In this document: positions 50,114 through 58,757 of the stretch, piece after piece
Numbering within the stretch: position 1 is the first letter of the stretch
Layout of the letters: each line of letters opens with the position of its first letter
Assembly: GCA_031551755.1 (NCBI GenBank)
Contig: JAVBNE010000024.1
Span: 62,001-126,000, forward strand
Reading direction: 5' to 3'
Length of the DNA stretch: 64,000 bases
Origin: JAVBMU01 sp031551755
GTDB taxonomy: Bacteria > Actinomycetota > Actinomycetes > Actinomycetales > Cellulomonadaceae
The notes under the pieces: model-generated
Told to the model about the DNA's origin: nothing
What the model saw: only the letters and a program-made list of their open reading frames with translations
Database searches by the model: none
Translations under genes and position numbers: made by a program

Positions 50114-51466
50114 TCACGACGCCTCTGTACGCCGACGACGCCGACGCCGATCCGGTCCGACCTCTTGGCCCACCGGGAGCACGGCCGACGGATCGAGCAT
50201 GCGCGGCGCCCCGGAGAGGAAGAGCGCAAACACCGCGGGTTTGCGCTGAGCCAACTCGAGCCGACCTCCGTCGGCCGCCGCGAGATCACGGGCCAGGGCG
50301 AGCCCCAGCCCGGTCCCCGCCCCGGAAGTCACGGACCGCTCGAAGATCCGGGAGGCGATGTCACTGGGCACACCCTCACCCTGGTCGGAGACCTCGACGA
50401 CGATCGCTCCTGATCGATCGGAGGGACGGGCGCGGATCGTGGTCGTCCCGGCTCCGTGTTTCAGCGAGTTCTCTATGAGCGTCGCGAGCACCTGCGCGAG
50501 CCCGCCCGGGGTGGCCAGCACGACGTAGCCCTCACCGACGTCGACCTCCAGCTTCCGGCCGGCCTTGGCGAACGTCGGCACCCATTCTTCTTCCTGCTGG
50601 TGCACCAACTCACGCAGCCGGATCGCCTCGGTCGTGCCGCCCTGCACCCGGCGAGACGCGGCGAGTAGGTCGTCCACAACCCCGACGAGCCGCTCGACTT
50701 GTTCGAGCGATATCCGTGCTTCTTCCTTCACTCCGGGGTCGTCGGAGGCCATCGAGATCTCCTCCAACCGCATGGACAAGGCAGTCAGCGGGGTCCGCAG
50801 CTGATGGGAGGCGTCCGAAGCGAATTGGCGTTCGGCCGCCAGCCGCCCGGCCAGCCGCTCCGAGGAACGCGCCAGCTCGTCGGCCACCAGGTCGATCTCC
50901 TCGACTCCGGACGGTTTGAGCTTGGGCCGCACCTGACCGGTGCCGAGCTGTTCCGCGGATGCGGCGAGATAGACCAGTGGTGCGGTCAGTCGGTTGGCCT
51001 GCCAGACAGCCATGGCGATTCCCGCGGCGAACGCCGCGAGTGCCGCCGCGATCACCATCAAGGTGATTTGAGCCGCCTCCCAGTACCCCGCCCAGTAGGA
51101 CGCGCGCATGACAACGACCACCGACGCCGCTTCACCGCGCCCGTTCCGGGCGCCCTCCTCGATGAACCGGCCTTCGATCTCGGGGCCGTACGTGAGCATC
51201 CGGCCACCCGAGAGCTGTACCCAGATCTGCACCTGGGGGTCACCGGGACGGCCCTTCACCGCGGTATCGAAGGCATCCTCCGGGATCGCCTCACCGTTCT
51301 GGAGGCGCACCTCGAGGCTGCGCATCAGGTTCTCGGCGCGCGCCTGCAACTCGTTGCGCTCGTTGCTGAGGACGAACTGGGCACCGAAGAACGCGAGCGG
51401 GAAACCCAGGAGCAGCACGGCGACCGCCACGGCCGCGACGGTCGCTTGGAGCACGCGACGACGCAC
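50114..51466 (-). CDS. OmpR-partner sensor histidine kinase
   Basis: This 450-residue membrane kinase has a transmembrane helix at about 8-32, a periplasmic loop (33-128), and a second helix (132-155) leading into a HAMP domain. The HisKA site is ASDASHQLRTPLTAL with His221, and the HATPase domain has LIENSLKHG, VSDQGEGVP and GLGLALARDLAAADGG. The small extracytoplasmic loop has no recognised ligand fold. The start is GTG 51466, preceded by AAGGGA. It lies 32 bases downstream of its OmpR-type regulator. The last 30 residues are Arg-rich and beyond the usual end of the domain. Confidence 0.94.
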   Translation of the reverse strand: MRRRVLQATVAAVAVAVLLLGFPLAFFGAQFVLSNERNELQARAENLMRSLEVRLQNGEAIPEDAFDTAVKGRPGDPQVQIWVQLSGGRMLTYGPEIEGRFIEEGARNGRGEAASVVVVMRASYWAGYWEAAQITLMVIAAALAAFAAGIAMAVWQANRLTAPLVYLAASAEQLGTGQVRPKLKPSGVEEIDLVADELARSSERLAGRLAAERQFASDASHQLRTPLTALSMRLEEISMASDDPGVKEEARISLEQVERLVGVVDDLLAASRRVQGGTTEAIRLRELVHQQEEEWVPTFAKAGRKLEVDVGEGYVVLATPGGLAQVLATLIENSLKHGAGTTTIRARPSDRSGAIVVEVSDQGEGVPSDIASRIFERSVTSGAGTGLGLALARDLAAADGGRLELAQRKPAVFALFLSGAPRMLDPSAVLPVGQEVGPDRRRRRRRTEAS

Positions 51467-51498
51467 GCCGGGATTCCCTTCAGCTCATCTCGGCGGGG

Positions 51499-52182
51499 TC
51501 AGTCCTCGCCGGTCTCGAAGCGGAACCCGAGCCCGCGCACCGTCGAGACGTAGCGCGGCGAGTTCGCATCGTCGCCGAGTTTGCGGCGCAACCAAGACAC
51601 ATGCATGTCGAGCGTCTTGGTCGAACCGACCGGCTCCGACCCCCAGACATCGCGCATAAGCGTGTCGCGCACGACCACGGAACCCGCATTGGCGAGCAGC
51701 ACCCGCAGCAGCTCGAACTCCTTGGTGGTCAGGTGCAACTCGCGGTTGTCCTGGAAGGCGCGGTGAGCGGCGACATCGATCCGGACATCCTGAGCGGCGA
51801 GTTCCTCGCCCTCGGGACCTTCCCCGTGGCTGCGGCGCAGCAGCGCCCGCACCCGGGCAAGCAGCTCGGCCAGGCGGAAGGGCTTGGTCACGTAGTCGTC
51901 CGCACCTGCGTCGAGACCGACCACCAGGTCGACCTCATCCGCCCGCGCGGTCAGCACGAGCACCGGGGTGGTCAACCCCATCTGCCGGATCTCGCGTGCC
52001 ACGTCGAGCCCGTCCATGTCCGGCAGCCCCAAGTCCAGCACGACGATGTCCGCGGTGGTGGCGGAATCGATGGCACCCTGGCCGGTCCCCTGAACGACGA
52101 CGCTATAGCCCTCACGCGCCAAAGCCCGGGCCAAAGGTTCGGCAATTGCCGGGTCGTCCTCGGCTAACAGTACGTGGGTCAT
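51499..52182 (-). CDS. OmpR/PhoB-type response regulator
   Basis: This 227-residue regulator has a receiver domain with Asp8-Asp9... acid pocket in LLAEDDP, phospho-acceptor Asp50 in VVLDLGLPDMDG and Lys near 100 in YVTKPF. A winged helix follows (about 130-225): LTTKEFELLRVLLANAGSVV, and the recognition and wing region VSWLRRKLGDDANSPRYVSTVRGLGFRF. The ATG at 52182 is placed six bases after a TAGCAT -10 box read on the minus strand, so the mRNA is probably leaderless; a GTG two codons earlier is the alternative. It is divergent from the NarL-type kinase gene. Confidence 0.94.
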   Translation of the reverse strand: MTHVLLAEDDPAIAEPLARALAREGYSVVVQGTGQGAIDSATTADIVVLDLGLPDMDGLDVAREIRQMGLTTPVLVLTARADEVDLVVGLDAGADDYVTKPFRLAELLARVRALLRRSHGEGPEGEELAAQDVRIDVAAHRAFQDNRELHLTTKEFELLRVLLANAGSVVVRDTLMRDVWGSEPVGSTKTLDMHVSWLRRKLGDDANSPRYVSTVRGLGFRFETGED

Positions 52183-52188
52183 TCGCAC

Positions 52189-52194
52189 ATGCTA
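52189..52194 (-). promoter_or_regulatory. -10 element, leaderless promoter of the OmpR-type regulator
   Basis: Reading on the minus strand, TAGCAT (TANNNT type) ends six bases before the ATG at 52182 and no ribosome site lies between. Confidence 0.5.
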
Positions 52195-52275
52195 AGGCAT
52201 AGTCTCGACTTTGACCTCATGCTGTCCATCATCACATCCGACTCTGGTCGGATGCCTCAGACTCGGACACCCGCC

Positions 52276-52281
52276 TAGGCT
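52276..52281 (+). promoter_or_regulatory. -10 element, leaderless promoter of the NarL-type kinase
   Basis: TAGGCT (TANNNT type) ends seven bases before the ATG at 52289, with no ribosome site between. Together with the minus-strand box at 52189 it makes a compact pair of divergent promoters for two different two-component systems. Confidence 0.55.
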
Positions 52282-52288
52282 GAATGCT

Positions 52289-53539
52289 ATGGGGTGGTAC
52301 GAGCGTCTTGGTCGATGGGTCGATGACCATCGGTTTGGCACCGATGTCGCGATCGCAGCAATGCTCTTGCTCATCTGCGAAACGACGGTGGTCGACAGCA
52401 ACTGGCTGCGCGGCGACGGGTATTGGTCGCTCGCTTCTTTCGACGCTCAAGTCAGGATCTGGTCAATTCTTGTCGTAGCCCCCTTGGCTTGGCGCCGCAT
52501 ATATCCAGTGGCGTCGGCAGTTGCCGTCTACACCGCAGCCTTCGCCCAATTGCTCGCCGTCGGCGACGTGCTCTTTCCTGCGGATCTTGCCGTTCTGGTC
52601 GCCCTGTTCACCGTCACGGTCTACGGCCCGGCGCAGGTCCACTGGGCAGCACTCGGTGCCTCCTTGGCCGGTGCGGCAGCACTGGGCGCCACCTATCTAT
52701 TCAGCTTTGACGGCCCACTGGATAACACCCGGATCACGCTCATCGTGACCATCTTTGCGGCAGTTGTCTTCACCGCGGTGTGGGCATTCGGGTTATTACG
52801 CCGCTCGCAACGTGAACTCCTCGCCAACCTGCGGGGCCGCGCCGAGAGCTTCGAGGTCGAACGTGCGCAACAAGCGCAACTGGGCGCGGCCGCCGAACGC
52901 ACGAGAATCGCCCGGGACATGCATGACATCGTTGCACATTCGTTATCCGTGATCATCGCTCAGGCAGACGGTGGCCGGTACGCCTCGGCCTCGGACCCGC
53001 AAGCAGCGAACCGGGCGCTGACGACGGTCGCCGAGACGGGCCGCGCAGCGCTCGCCGACATGCGACGGCTTCTCGGAGTGCTGCGCGAGGACGACCCAGA
53101 CCAGTCGATAGAGCTCGCCCCGCGCCCCGGCGGCACCGAAATCGATGAGCTGATCGAGCAGACCAAAGGTAGTGGAGTCCGCATTTCCACCGTCCGGGTG
53201 GGTCAACCGCGCCCGTTGCCGCCCGGCGTCGGAATCACCGCCTACCGCGCCTGTCAAGAAGCACTCACGAACGTCCTGAAACACGCGGGTCCGGACCCGA
53301 GCGTCACCGTGACTATTCAGTGGGCCGCCACGAGTCTGGACATCGAGGTCGCCGACGACGGCCGTGGAGCCGCCGCCGAACCCGGCCCCGAGGGCTACGG
53401 TCTAGTAGGGATGCGCGAACGTGCCGAATTGTTCGGCGGCGCGGTCACCGCGGGACCACGACCGGGTGGCGGCTTCCGGGTCCACATCCACTTGCCGACG
53501 CCGACCCAGGCAACCAGCCCGACCGAGGGGACACCATGA
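52289..53539 (+). CDS. NarL-family sensor histidine kinase
   Basis: This 416-residue protein has four to five hydrophobic segments (about 18-170) forming a membrane sensor without a large extracytoplasmic domain. HisKA_3 follows with ERTRIARDMHDIVAHSLS (His212), and then an HATPase_c domain with RACQEALTNVLKHA, VADDGRG and GLVGMRERAELFGG. Kinases of this intramembrane type often sense envelope stress or antibiotics through a neighbouring ABC transporter. The regulator overlaps its stop by 4 bases, and an ABC transporter of the MacB/FtsX type follows 227 bases later. The start was set by the leaderless promoter. Confidence 0.94.
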   Translation: MGWYERLGRWVDDHRFGTDVAIAAMLLLICETTVVDSNWLRGDGYWSLASFDAQVRIWSILVVAPLAWRRIYPVASAVAVYTAAFAQLLAVGDVLFPADLAVLVALFTVTVYGPAQVHWAALGASLAGAAALGATYLFSFDGPLDNTRITLIVTIFAAVVFTAVWAFGLLRRSQRELLANLRGRAESFEVERAQQAQLGAAAERTRIARDMHDIVAHSLSVIIAQADGGRYASASDPQAANRALTTVAETGRAALADMRRLLGVLREDDPDQSIELAPRPGGTEIDELIEQTKGSGVRISTVRVGQPRPLPPGVGITAYRACQEALTNVLKHAGPDPSVTVTIQWAATSLDIEVADDGRGAAAEPGPEGYGLVGMRERAELFGGAVTAGPRPGGGFRVHIHLPTPTQATSPTEGTP

Positions 53540-54219
53540 CCGAAACACCGATCCGGGTCGCGCTCGTCGACGACCAGCAACTGGTGCGGGCGGGATTCCG
53601 GATGGTGATCGACTCCCAACCCGACCTCACCGTCACGGTCGAAGCGGGCGACGGCCTTGCCGCGCTCCGGCTGCTGGCCGACCATCCCGTCGACGTCGTC
53701 CTGATGGACATCCGCATGCCACACCTCGACGGCCTGAGCGCCACCGCCCGGCTGACCGCCCCCGGGAACGACACCCCACGCATCATCGTGCTGACCACTT
53801 TCGACCTGGACGAGTATGTGCTGGAGGCCATCCGGGCCGGCGCCAGCGGATTTCTGCTCAAGGACGCTCCCCCGGAGGACATGCTGGCGGCAATCCGGAC
53901 CGTGCACCGTGGTGACGCCGTCATCGCTCCCTCACCAACCCGCCGACTGCTCGAACACCTGGCGAACTCGCTACCACCTGGTGACGATCCCGATTCCCCG
54001 GCCCATCAGGCGGTGGCCACGCTCACCGACCGGGAACGCGACGTACTCATCCTCATGGCCAAAGGGCGATCGAATACCGAGATCGCCGCTGATCTCTTCG
54101 TCGCCGAAGCCACGGTCAAGACCCACGTGGGCCGGGTCCTGGCCAAACTCCAGGCGCGAGATCGGGTCCAGGCAGTGGTGACGGCCTACGAGGCCCAGCT
54201 CGTACGTCCTGGAGCCTGA
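53536..54219 (+). CDS. NarL/LuxR-type response regulator
   Basis: This 227-residue regulator has a receiver domain with Asp12-Asp13, phospho-acceptor Asp58 in VVLMDIRMPHLDG and Lys in FLLKDAPPEDM. The LuxR-type HTH (about 158-215) reads LTDRERDVLILMAKGRSNTEIA and EATVKTHVGRVLAKL. ATG 53536 overlaps the kinase stop (ATGA) and follows GAGGGG. It probably controls the ABC transporter operon that follows. Confidence 0.95.
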   Translation: MTETPIRVALVDDQQLVRAGFRMVIDSQPDLTVTVEAGDGLAALRLLADHPVDVVLMDIRMPHLDGLSATARLTAPGNDTPRIIVLTTFDLDEYVLEAIRAGASGFLLKDAPPEDMLAAIRTVHRGDAVIAPSPTRRLLEHLANSLPPGDDPDSPAHQAVATLTDRERDVLILMAKGRSNTEIAADLFVAEATVKTHVGRVLAKLQARDRVQAVVTAYEAQLVRPGA

Positions 54220-54338
54220 CCTCACCCGAGCGCCGCCACCCGCGGCGTCGCGCCTACCCCGAGACAGGTGATCCCACTCCATGGCCGACGATCCATCCTC
54301 CTGCGGGCGGCCGTCGCCTACGACCGTGGGATGAGCAC

Positions 54339-54359
54339 GGCAGCGCCCAAGACGCTGCC
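54339..54359. other. hairpin in the leader of the ABC transporter operon
   Basis: GGCAGCG and CGCTGCC (7 bp, 7-base loop) lie 120 bases after the regulator stop and about 90 bases before the GTG of the ABC ATPase gene. It may end part of the regulator transcripts or form part of the ABC operon leader. The rest of this 227-base gap shows no convincing gene. Confidence 0.35.
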
Positions 54360-54446
54360 ACGGAGCGATGTACCGGACCCGCGCGATTCCTATCGTCGAG
54401 GGCATCAGCATTCACCGCCGCCTGGCACCGACGCTTGGAGTAACTC

Positions 54447-55223
54447 GTGGACACCACCGTGTACCGCCCGGAGCCGCCCGCTGTGCGGGCCCGTGGGCTG
54501 ACCAAGACCTACGGCTCGGGAGCAGCCGCCGTCTGCGCACTGGCAGGGGTCGACGTGGACTTCGACACCGGCCGCTTCACGGCCATCATGGGTCCCTCCG
54601 GCTCCGGTAAGTCGACTCTCATGCACCTGCTCGCGGGCCTGGACACCGCGACGTCGGGCCACGCCTACCTCGGTGACACCGACGTCACCCAGCTCAACGA
54701 CAACGCGCTGACCGCACTGCGCCGGGACCGGATCGGTTTCGTCTTCCAGTCCTTCAACCTGCTGCCGATGTTCACGGCCGAACAGAACATCGTGTTGCCC
54801 GTGGACCTGGCGGGCCGGAAGGTAGACCCCGAGTGGCTGAACACGCTGGTCACCACGCTGGCCCTGGGTGACCGGCTGACCCACCGTCCTGCTGAGCTCT
54901 CCGGTGGCCAGCAGCAACGGGTCGCCATCGCGCGCGCGTTGATCGCCAAACCTGACGTGATCTTCGCCGACGAACCCACCGGCAACCTCGACTCACGCGC
55001 CGGTGCGGAGGTGCTCGGGTTCCTGCGGCGCTCGGTACGCGAGCTGAGCCGCACGATCATCATGGTCACCCACGACCCGTCCGCGGCCGCCTATGCCGAC
55101 CGGGTCGTGCTGCTCGCCGACGGGCGTATCGCCGGGGACATCACCGACCCCACCCCGGAGTCCGTCCTGGCCGGGCTTGACGCCCTGCGCACCCTCGACG
55201 ACGACGCGGCGGCACTGCGATGA
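54447..55223 (+). CDS. MacB/LolD-type ABC transporter ATP-binding protein
   Basis: This 258-residue ATPase has Walker A GPSGSGKST at 49-57, the Q-loop in FVFQSFNLLP, signature LSGGQQQRVAIARAL, Walker B VIFADEPTGNLDSR and H-loop MVTHD. The TGNLDS extension is typical of the MacB/LolD/FtsE type, which moves substrates from or across the membrane by a mechanical rather than channel mechanism. The start is GTG 54447 after GGAG. It overlaps the permease gene by 4 bases. Next to a two-component system, such transporters often give resistance to peptides or cell-wall antibiotics. Confidence 0.95.
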   Translation: MDTTVYRPEPPAVRARGLTKTYGSGAAAVCALAGVDVDFDTGRFTAIMGPSGSGKSTLMHLLAGLDTATSGHAYLGDTDVTQLNDNALTALRRDRIGFVFQSFNLLPMFTAEQNIVLPVDLAGRKVDPEWLNTLVTTLALGDRLTHRPAELSGGQQQRVAIARALIAKPDVIFADEPTGNLDSRAGAEVLGFLRRSVRELSRTIIMVTHDPSAAAYADRVVLLADGRIAGDITDPTPESVLAGLDALRTLDDDAAALR

Positions 55224-57757
55224 TCCGGCTCACGCTCGCCCAGATGCGGCGCAGTATCAGCAGGCTGACGGCCGCCGGGATCGCGATCGCCATCGGTACA
55301 GCTTTCGTGGCCGCGACCCTCATCGCGGGCAATGTGATGACCCGCTCAAGTTACGACGCCATCACCGCACAGTGGCGCGGCGCGGATTTCGTGGTGTCCA
55401 CCCACGTCATGACGGCCGCCGATATCGCCGCCCTGCGGGCGGTGCCCGGGGTCCGTGCAGTGGACACCCAGCGGATGATCTCGATGGAACTTGCTCACGG
55501 GAACGAGCGCACGAACCAGGCCACCGTGCCCGCTCCGAGCGACCCGCAGCTGGAGGTGCAAAAGGTCGTCGCCGGGCGGGCACCGACCGCGGATGACGAG
55601 GTCGCCCTTCCCGCCGAGGTTGCCGAGCGGCTGAGCGCCCGACTCGGGGACACACTGATCCTCACGCGCTACGTCTGGGATGAGCGGATCGGTGACCATC
55701 ACGAGAAGCAAGAACCCCTTCGGCTCGTGGGCACTCTGCAAGACCCCTATGGGGCCTACTCGTCTTCGGGTGGGGCAGCGTTGATTACGAGGACAGCGCT
55801 CGAAAAGTGGGATGACGCGAGGGTTCCCGCTGCTGAACGTGACCGGCAGGTCGGTCTCAAAGCCGCCGTCCTTCTGGACGCCGGTGTCGACCGAGCAACC
55901 GTGCGCGCCGCCCTCTTGGCCGCCGCTCCGGACGGTAGCAGCGTCCGAACCCCGGACGAGATCGCCCAACGGCAGACGAACGAGATGACCGGGGGCGCCG
56001 CCATCTTCACCTGGTTCATTCTGAGCTTTGCCGCTATCTCCCTGCTCGTCGCGGCACTCGTCATCGCGAACACCTTCCAGGTGCTCGTGGCTCAGCGCAC
56101 GCGGATGCTCGCGCTGTTGCGGGCGGTAGGGGCGAACAAGGCCCAGATCGGCCGGTCTATCGTGGTTGAGGCGACCGTTCTCGGCCTGATTTCCTCAGCT
56201 GTCGGCATCGCAGCCGGGATCGGCTTGGCCCAAGCAGCGCTCAGCATCGCCTCCGGTAAGGAACTCGACACTCCGCTTCCCCCTGTCGTACCACTGACAC
56301 CCGGGACCATCTGGATTCCACTACTGGTGGGCACCGTCGTCACAGTGCTCGCCTCGCTGACACCGGCCCGCGCCGCGACCCGGGTCTCCCCACTGGAGGC
56401 CATGCGGCCGGCAAACGCACCTACGGTGGGCAGGGGCTCCCGAATCCGTGCCGCGATCGCGGCGATCCTGGTCGTCGGCGGCGTGGGTGCCTTGGTCCTC
56501 GGGCTGACGGCGAGTGACTTCCCCGTCCTCGGCCTCGGCCTCGGTGTACTCGGGGGAGCAATGTCCTTCGTCGGGGTGGTGGTCGGCGCCGTATTCTGGC
56601 TGCCGCAGGTCGTCGGTTTCGTGGGCGGCCGCCTGGCAAGGATCGGCCCCGGCACCCGGCTTGCGGTGGCCAACACTCTTCGCAACCCACGTCGGACCAC
56701 CGCCACCAGCACCGCGCTGCTCATCGGCGTCACCCTCGTGACCATGATGTCCACCGGCGCGGTGAGCGCCCGTTCGAGTTTCGGCACCGAACTGGACAAT
56801 CGGTATCCCGTCGACGCCTCCGTAACCGTCTGGGACGCCGACGGCGGTGCGGGGACGATCCCGGATGAGGTTGTGCGGCGAGTTGAGCACACTTCCGGGG
56901 TTGCCTCTGCCTACCCACTGCGCACGTTCTCGACGTCGGTCAACCAGCATTCTCACGAGGTGGTGGGACTGGACGCCAGAGCGGCCCGGTCCACGATGCG
57001 GGGTGACGGTGTCGCCAAACTTCTGAGTCCGGGGGTCGTCGTATTGTCACGACCGACCGCCGACGAACTCGACGCCGACGACGGCGATACCCTCGCCGTG
57101 AGCGGCCCCTCCGGTTCCCGGAACCTGACGGTTGCCATCACCGATCAACCGATTCAGGGCCTGTACGTCGCGCCGAATGACCTGCTGGCGCTGGCACCGC
57201 AAGCCCCAGTGACCGCGCTTTGGCTCAACGTCGACGACGCCTCCAGCGCAGGCGCGACCGTCACAGCCATCCGCGAGAACCTCGCCGACCTCGATGTCCC
57301 CGTGACCGTCCACAGCGCGGTCTTGGAGCGGTCGCAGTTCGAATCGGTGATCAACACCCTGCTGGCCGTCGTCATGGGCTTGTTGGCCGTTTCGGTGGTG
57401 ATCGCCCTCATCGGGGTGGCGAACACCCTGTCGCTGTCGGTCATCGAGCGTCGACGGGAGTCGGCGACCCTGCGCGCGATCGGATTGAGCCGCTCACAGC
57501 TGCGCGCAACCCTAGCGGTCGAAGGCACCCTCATCGCGGGTGTGGGCGCCGTCATCGGAATCCTGCTCGGGCTGCTCTACGGCTGGGCCGCCGCGAAGGT
57601 TGTCCTGGGTCCGATGGGGGCGGTCATCCTCACGGTGCCCTGGCGCGACATCACGCTCGTTGCGCTGATCGCCGTCGTCGCCGGCCTGGCGGCCTCAGTG
57701 ATCCCCGGTCGGACGGCGGCACGGACGTCGCCCGTCGCGGCCCTGGCCATCGAGTAG
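55220..57757 (+). CDS. FtsX-like ABC transporter permease
   Basis: This 845-residue permease has the duplicated FtsX layout: an N-terminal transmembrane helix (about 14-38), a large extracytoplasmic domain (about 40-250), three helices with ARTRMLALLRAVGANKAQI, then middle helices (about 400-480), a second extracytoplasmic domain and a final three-helix FtsX module with ERRRESATLRAIGLSRSQL. The two motifs are the coupling helices of the FtsX fold. Together with the ATPase encoded upstream it forms a half-transporter fused twice, as in many actinobacterial transporters of this type. Substrate unknown. The operon ends at the hairpin at 57766. Confidence 0.95.
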   Translation: MIRLTLAQMRRSISRLTAAGIAIAIGTAFVAATLIAGNVMTRSSYDAITAQWRGADFVVSTHVMTAADIAALRAVPGVRAVDTQRMISMELAHGNERTNQATVPAPSDPQLEVQKVVAGRAPTADDEVALPAEVAERLSARLGDTLILTRYVWDERIGDHHEKQEPLRLVGTLQDPYGAYSSSGGAALITRTALEKWDDARVPAAERDRQVGLKAAVLLDAGVDRATVRAALLAAAPDGSSVRTPDEIAQRQTNEMTGGAAIFTWFILSFAAISLLVAALVIANTFQVLVAQRTRMLALLRAVGANKAQIGRSIVVEATVLGLISSAVGIAAGIGLAQAALSIASGKELDTPLPPVVPLTPGTIWIPLLVGTVVTVLASLTPARAATRVSPLEAMRPANAPTVGRGSRIRAAIAAILVVGGVGALVLGLTASDFPVLGLGLGVLGGAMSFVGVVVGAVFWLPQVVGFVGGRLARIGPGTRLAVANTLRNPRRTTATSTALLIGVTLVTMMSTGAVSARSSFGTELDNRYPVDASVTVWDADGGAGTIPDEVVRRVEHTSGVASAYPLRTFSTSVNQHSHEVVGLDARAARSTMRGDGVAKLLSPGVVVLSRPTADELDADDGDTLAVSGPSGSRNLTVAITDQPIQGLYVAPNDLLALAPQAPVTALWLNVDDASSAGATVTAIRENLADLDVPVTVHSAVLERSQFESVINTLLAVVMGLLAVSVVIALIGVANTLSLSVIERRRESATLRAIGLSRSQLRATLAVEGTLIAGVGAVIGILLGLLYGWAAAKVVLGPMGAVILTVPWRDITLVALIAVVAGLAASVIPGRTAARTSPVAALAIE

Positions 57758-57758
57758 T

Positions 57759-58190
57759 TCAGCGGCTGCCCACGGTCGCTGCGACGACCGTGGGCAGCAC
57801 CAGGAGGACCAATGCGGCCACCGCCAAGACGATCGCCACCATGGGAAGGACCGTCATCGCGACCGTGAGCGAATTCGCTGCCACCACTCCTTGCAGGATC
57901 TGCCAGGTCGCGACCGGGGCACGCGCCCCGCGCCGTCCACGGCGCAGCCCCCGGGCGCAGAGCAACAGGATCAGTGCCACCCCCAGGGCGAAGACCACCA
58001 GGAACAGACTCACCCCCACCCCGTCGGATCTGCCGGAGACCAACTCGAAGCCGATCGCCGCGGCACCCATGCCGAGGGCGACGGCTTCCACGATCAGGAC
58101 CACGAGAAGCGCCCGCAGCGCACCGGGCATGCGAGCGACGTCCGAGGAGCCGGCGCCGCCGGTGACCGAGTTATGCGGAGGGTGTGGCAT
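57759..58190 (-). CDS. small four-helix membrane protein, unknown
   Basis: This is a protein of about 143 residues with four hydrophobic segments (about 23-45, 57-75, 95-115 and 118-140) and the Arg-rich cytoplasmic loop ARGLRRGRRGARAP. I recognise no family. It resembles small actinobacterial membrane proteins annotated as hypothetical. The ATG at 58190 (MPHPPHNSV) was chosen; the frame extends further upstream but without typical coding character. It converges on the FtsX gene with one base between their stops. The end of its coding sequence contains the terminator hairpin. Confidence 0.65.
   Translation of the reverse strand: MPHPPHNSVTGGAGSSDVARMPGALRALLVVLIVEAVALGMGAAAIGFELVSGRSDGVGVSLFLVVFALGVALILLLCARGLRRGRRGARAPVATWQILQGVVAANSLTVAMTVLPMVAIVLAVAALVLLVLPTVVAATVGSR
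57766..57797. terminator. terminator for the ABC transporter operon
   Basis: CTGCCCACGGTCG (57766-57778) pairs perfectly over 13 bp with 57785-57797 around a 6-base loop. It follows the FtsX stop by 8 bases and lies inside the last codons of the convergent small membrane-protein gene. Confidence 0.75.
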
Positions 58191-58397
58191 GGCCACCAAC
58201 CCTACGACCGTCCGGGCTTCGTGTGTGACTGTGATAAAGACCTCACGGTCCACGGAGCTGAAAGCATGAGAAACCTCTTGTGCACTCGTTCGCAAGGTGT
58301 GAACCTAGATCAGTATTCACTCGCCCCTTCCCGAGCCCACCCCCGCAACCGCTGTGTGCGGCCGTGTGTCGGCGCTCGTTTTCGCCAAGGAGTACCC

Positions 58398-58646
58398 ATG
58401 GATTGGCGCCACCGCGCAGCGTGCCTGGATGAGGATCCTGAGCTCTTCTTCCCCATCGGCAACACTGGCCCTGCGTTGCAGCAGATCGACGAAGCGAAGG
58501 CCGTGTGCCGACGCTGCGACGTCGTCGACACCTGCCTGAAGTGGGCAATCAGTTCCAACCAAGACGCCGGCGTCTGGGGTGGGCTGTCCGAGGACGAACG
58601 CCGTGCGCTCAAGCGCCGCACCGCTCGCGCCCGTCGCGCGGGCTGA
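58398..58646 (+). CDS. whiB1: WhiB-family regulator, WhiB1 type
   Basis: This 82-residue Fe-S regulator has cluster ligands Cys9, Cys37, Cys40 and Cys46, the GVWGG turn at 58-62 and a basic end (RRALKRRTARARRAG). MDWRHRAACLDEDPELFFPIGNTGPA matches the short WhiB1 form almost throughout; WhiB1 is essential in mycobacteria, responds to nitric oxide and contacts sigma factor A. The ATG follows AAGGAG. The 207-base upstream region (58191-58397) contains GTGTGACTGTGA and a downstream CCTCAC; these half-sites recall CRP-type sites but the spacing does not fit the consensus. Confidence 0.95.
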   Translation: MDWRHRAACLDEDPELFFPIGNTGPALQQIDEAKAVCRRCDVVDTCLKWAISSNQDAGVWGGLSEDERRALKRRTARARRAG

Positions 58647-58712
58647 AACCCTTCAGCGACCTGCCACAACCCATCGAAGGCCGACACCCAGGCAGGTCTC
58701 ACATCTTGAACT

Positions 58713-58757
58713 CTGAGGCACCACTGCCCGCCTTCGCCGTCGGCAGTGGTGCCTCAG
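58713..58757. terminator. bidirectional terminator between whiB1 and the PdtaS-like kinase gene
   Basis: CTGAGGCACCACTGCC (58713-58728) pairs perfectly over 16 bp with 58742-58757 around a 13-base loop. It follows whiB1 by 67 bases, and its right arm contains the stop codon of the kinase gene on the other strand. Confidence 0.8.

Noticed and set aside
58230..58246. CRP site upstream of whiB1
   Set aside because: TGTGA and TCAC half-sites are present, but the 8-base spacer does not fit the TGTGA-N6-TCACA consensus.
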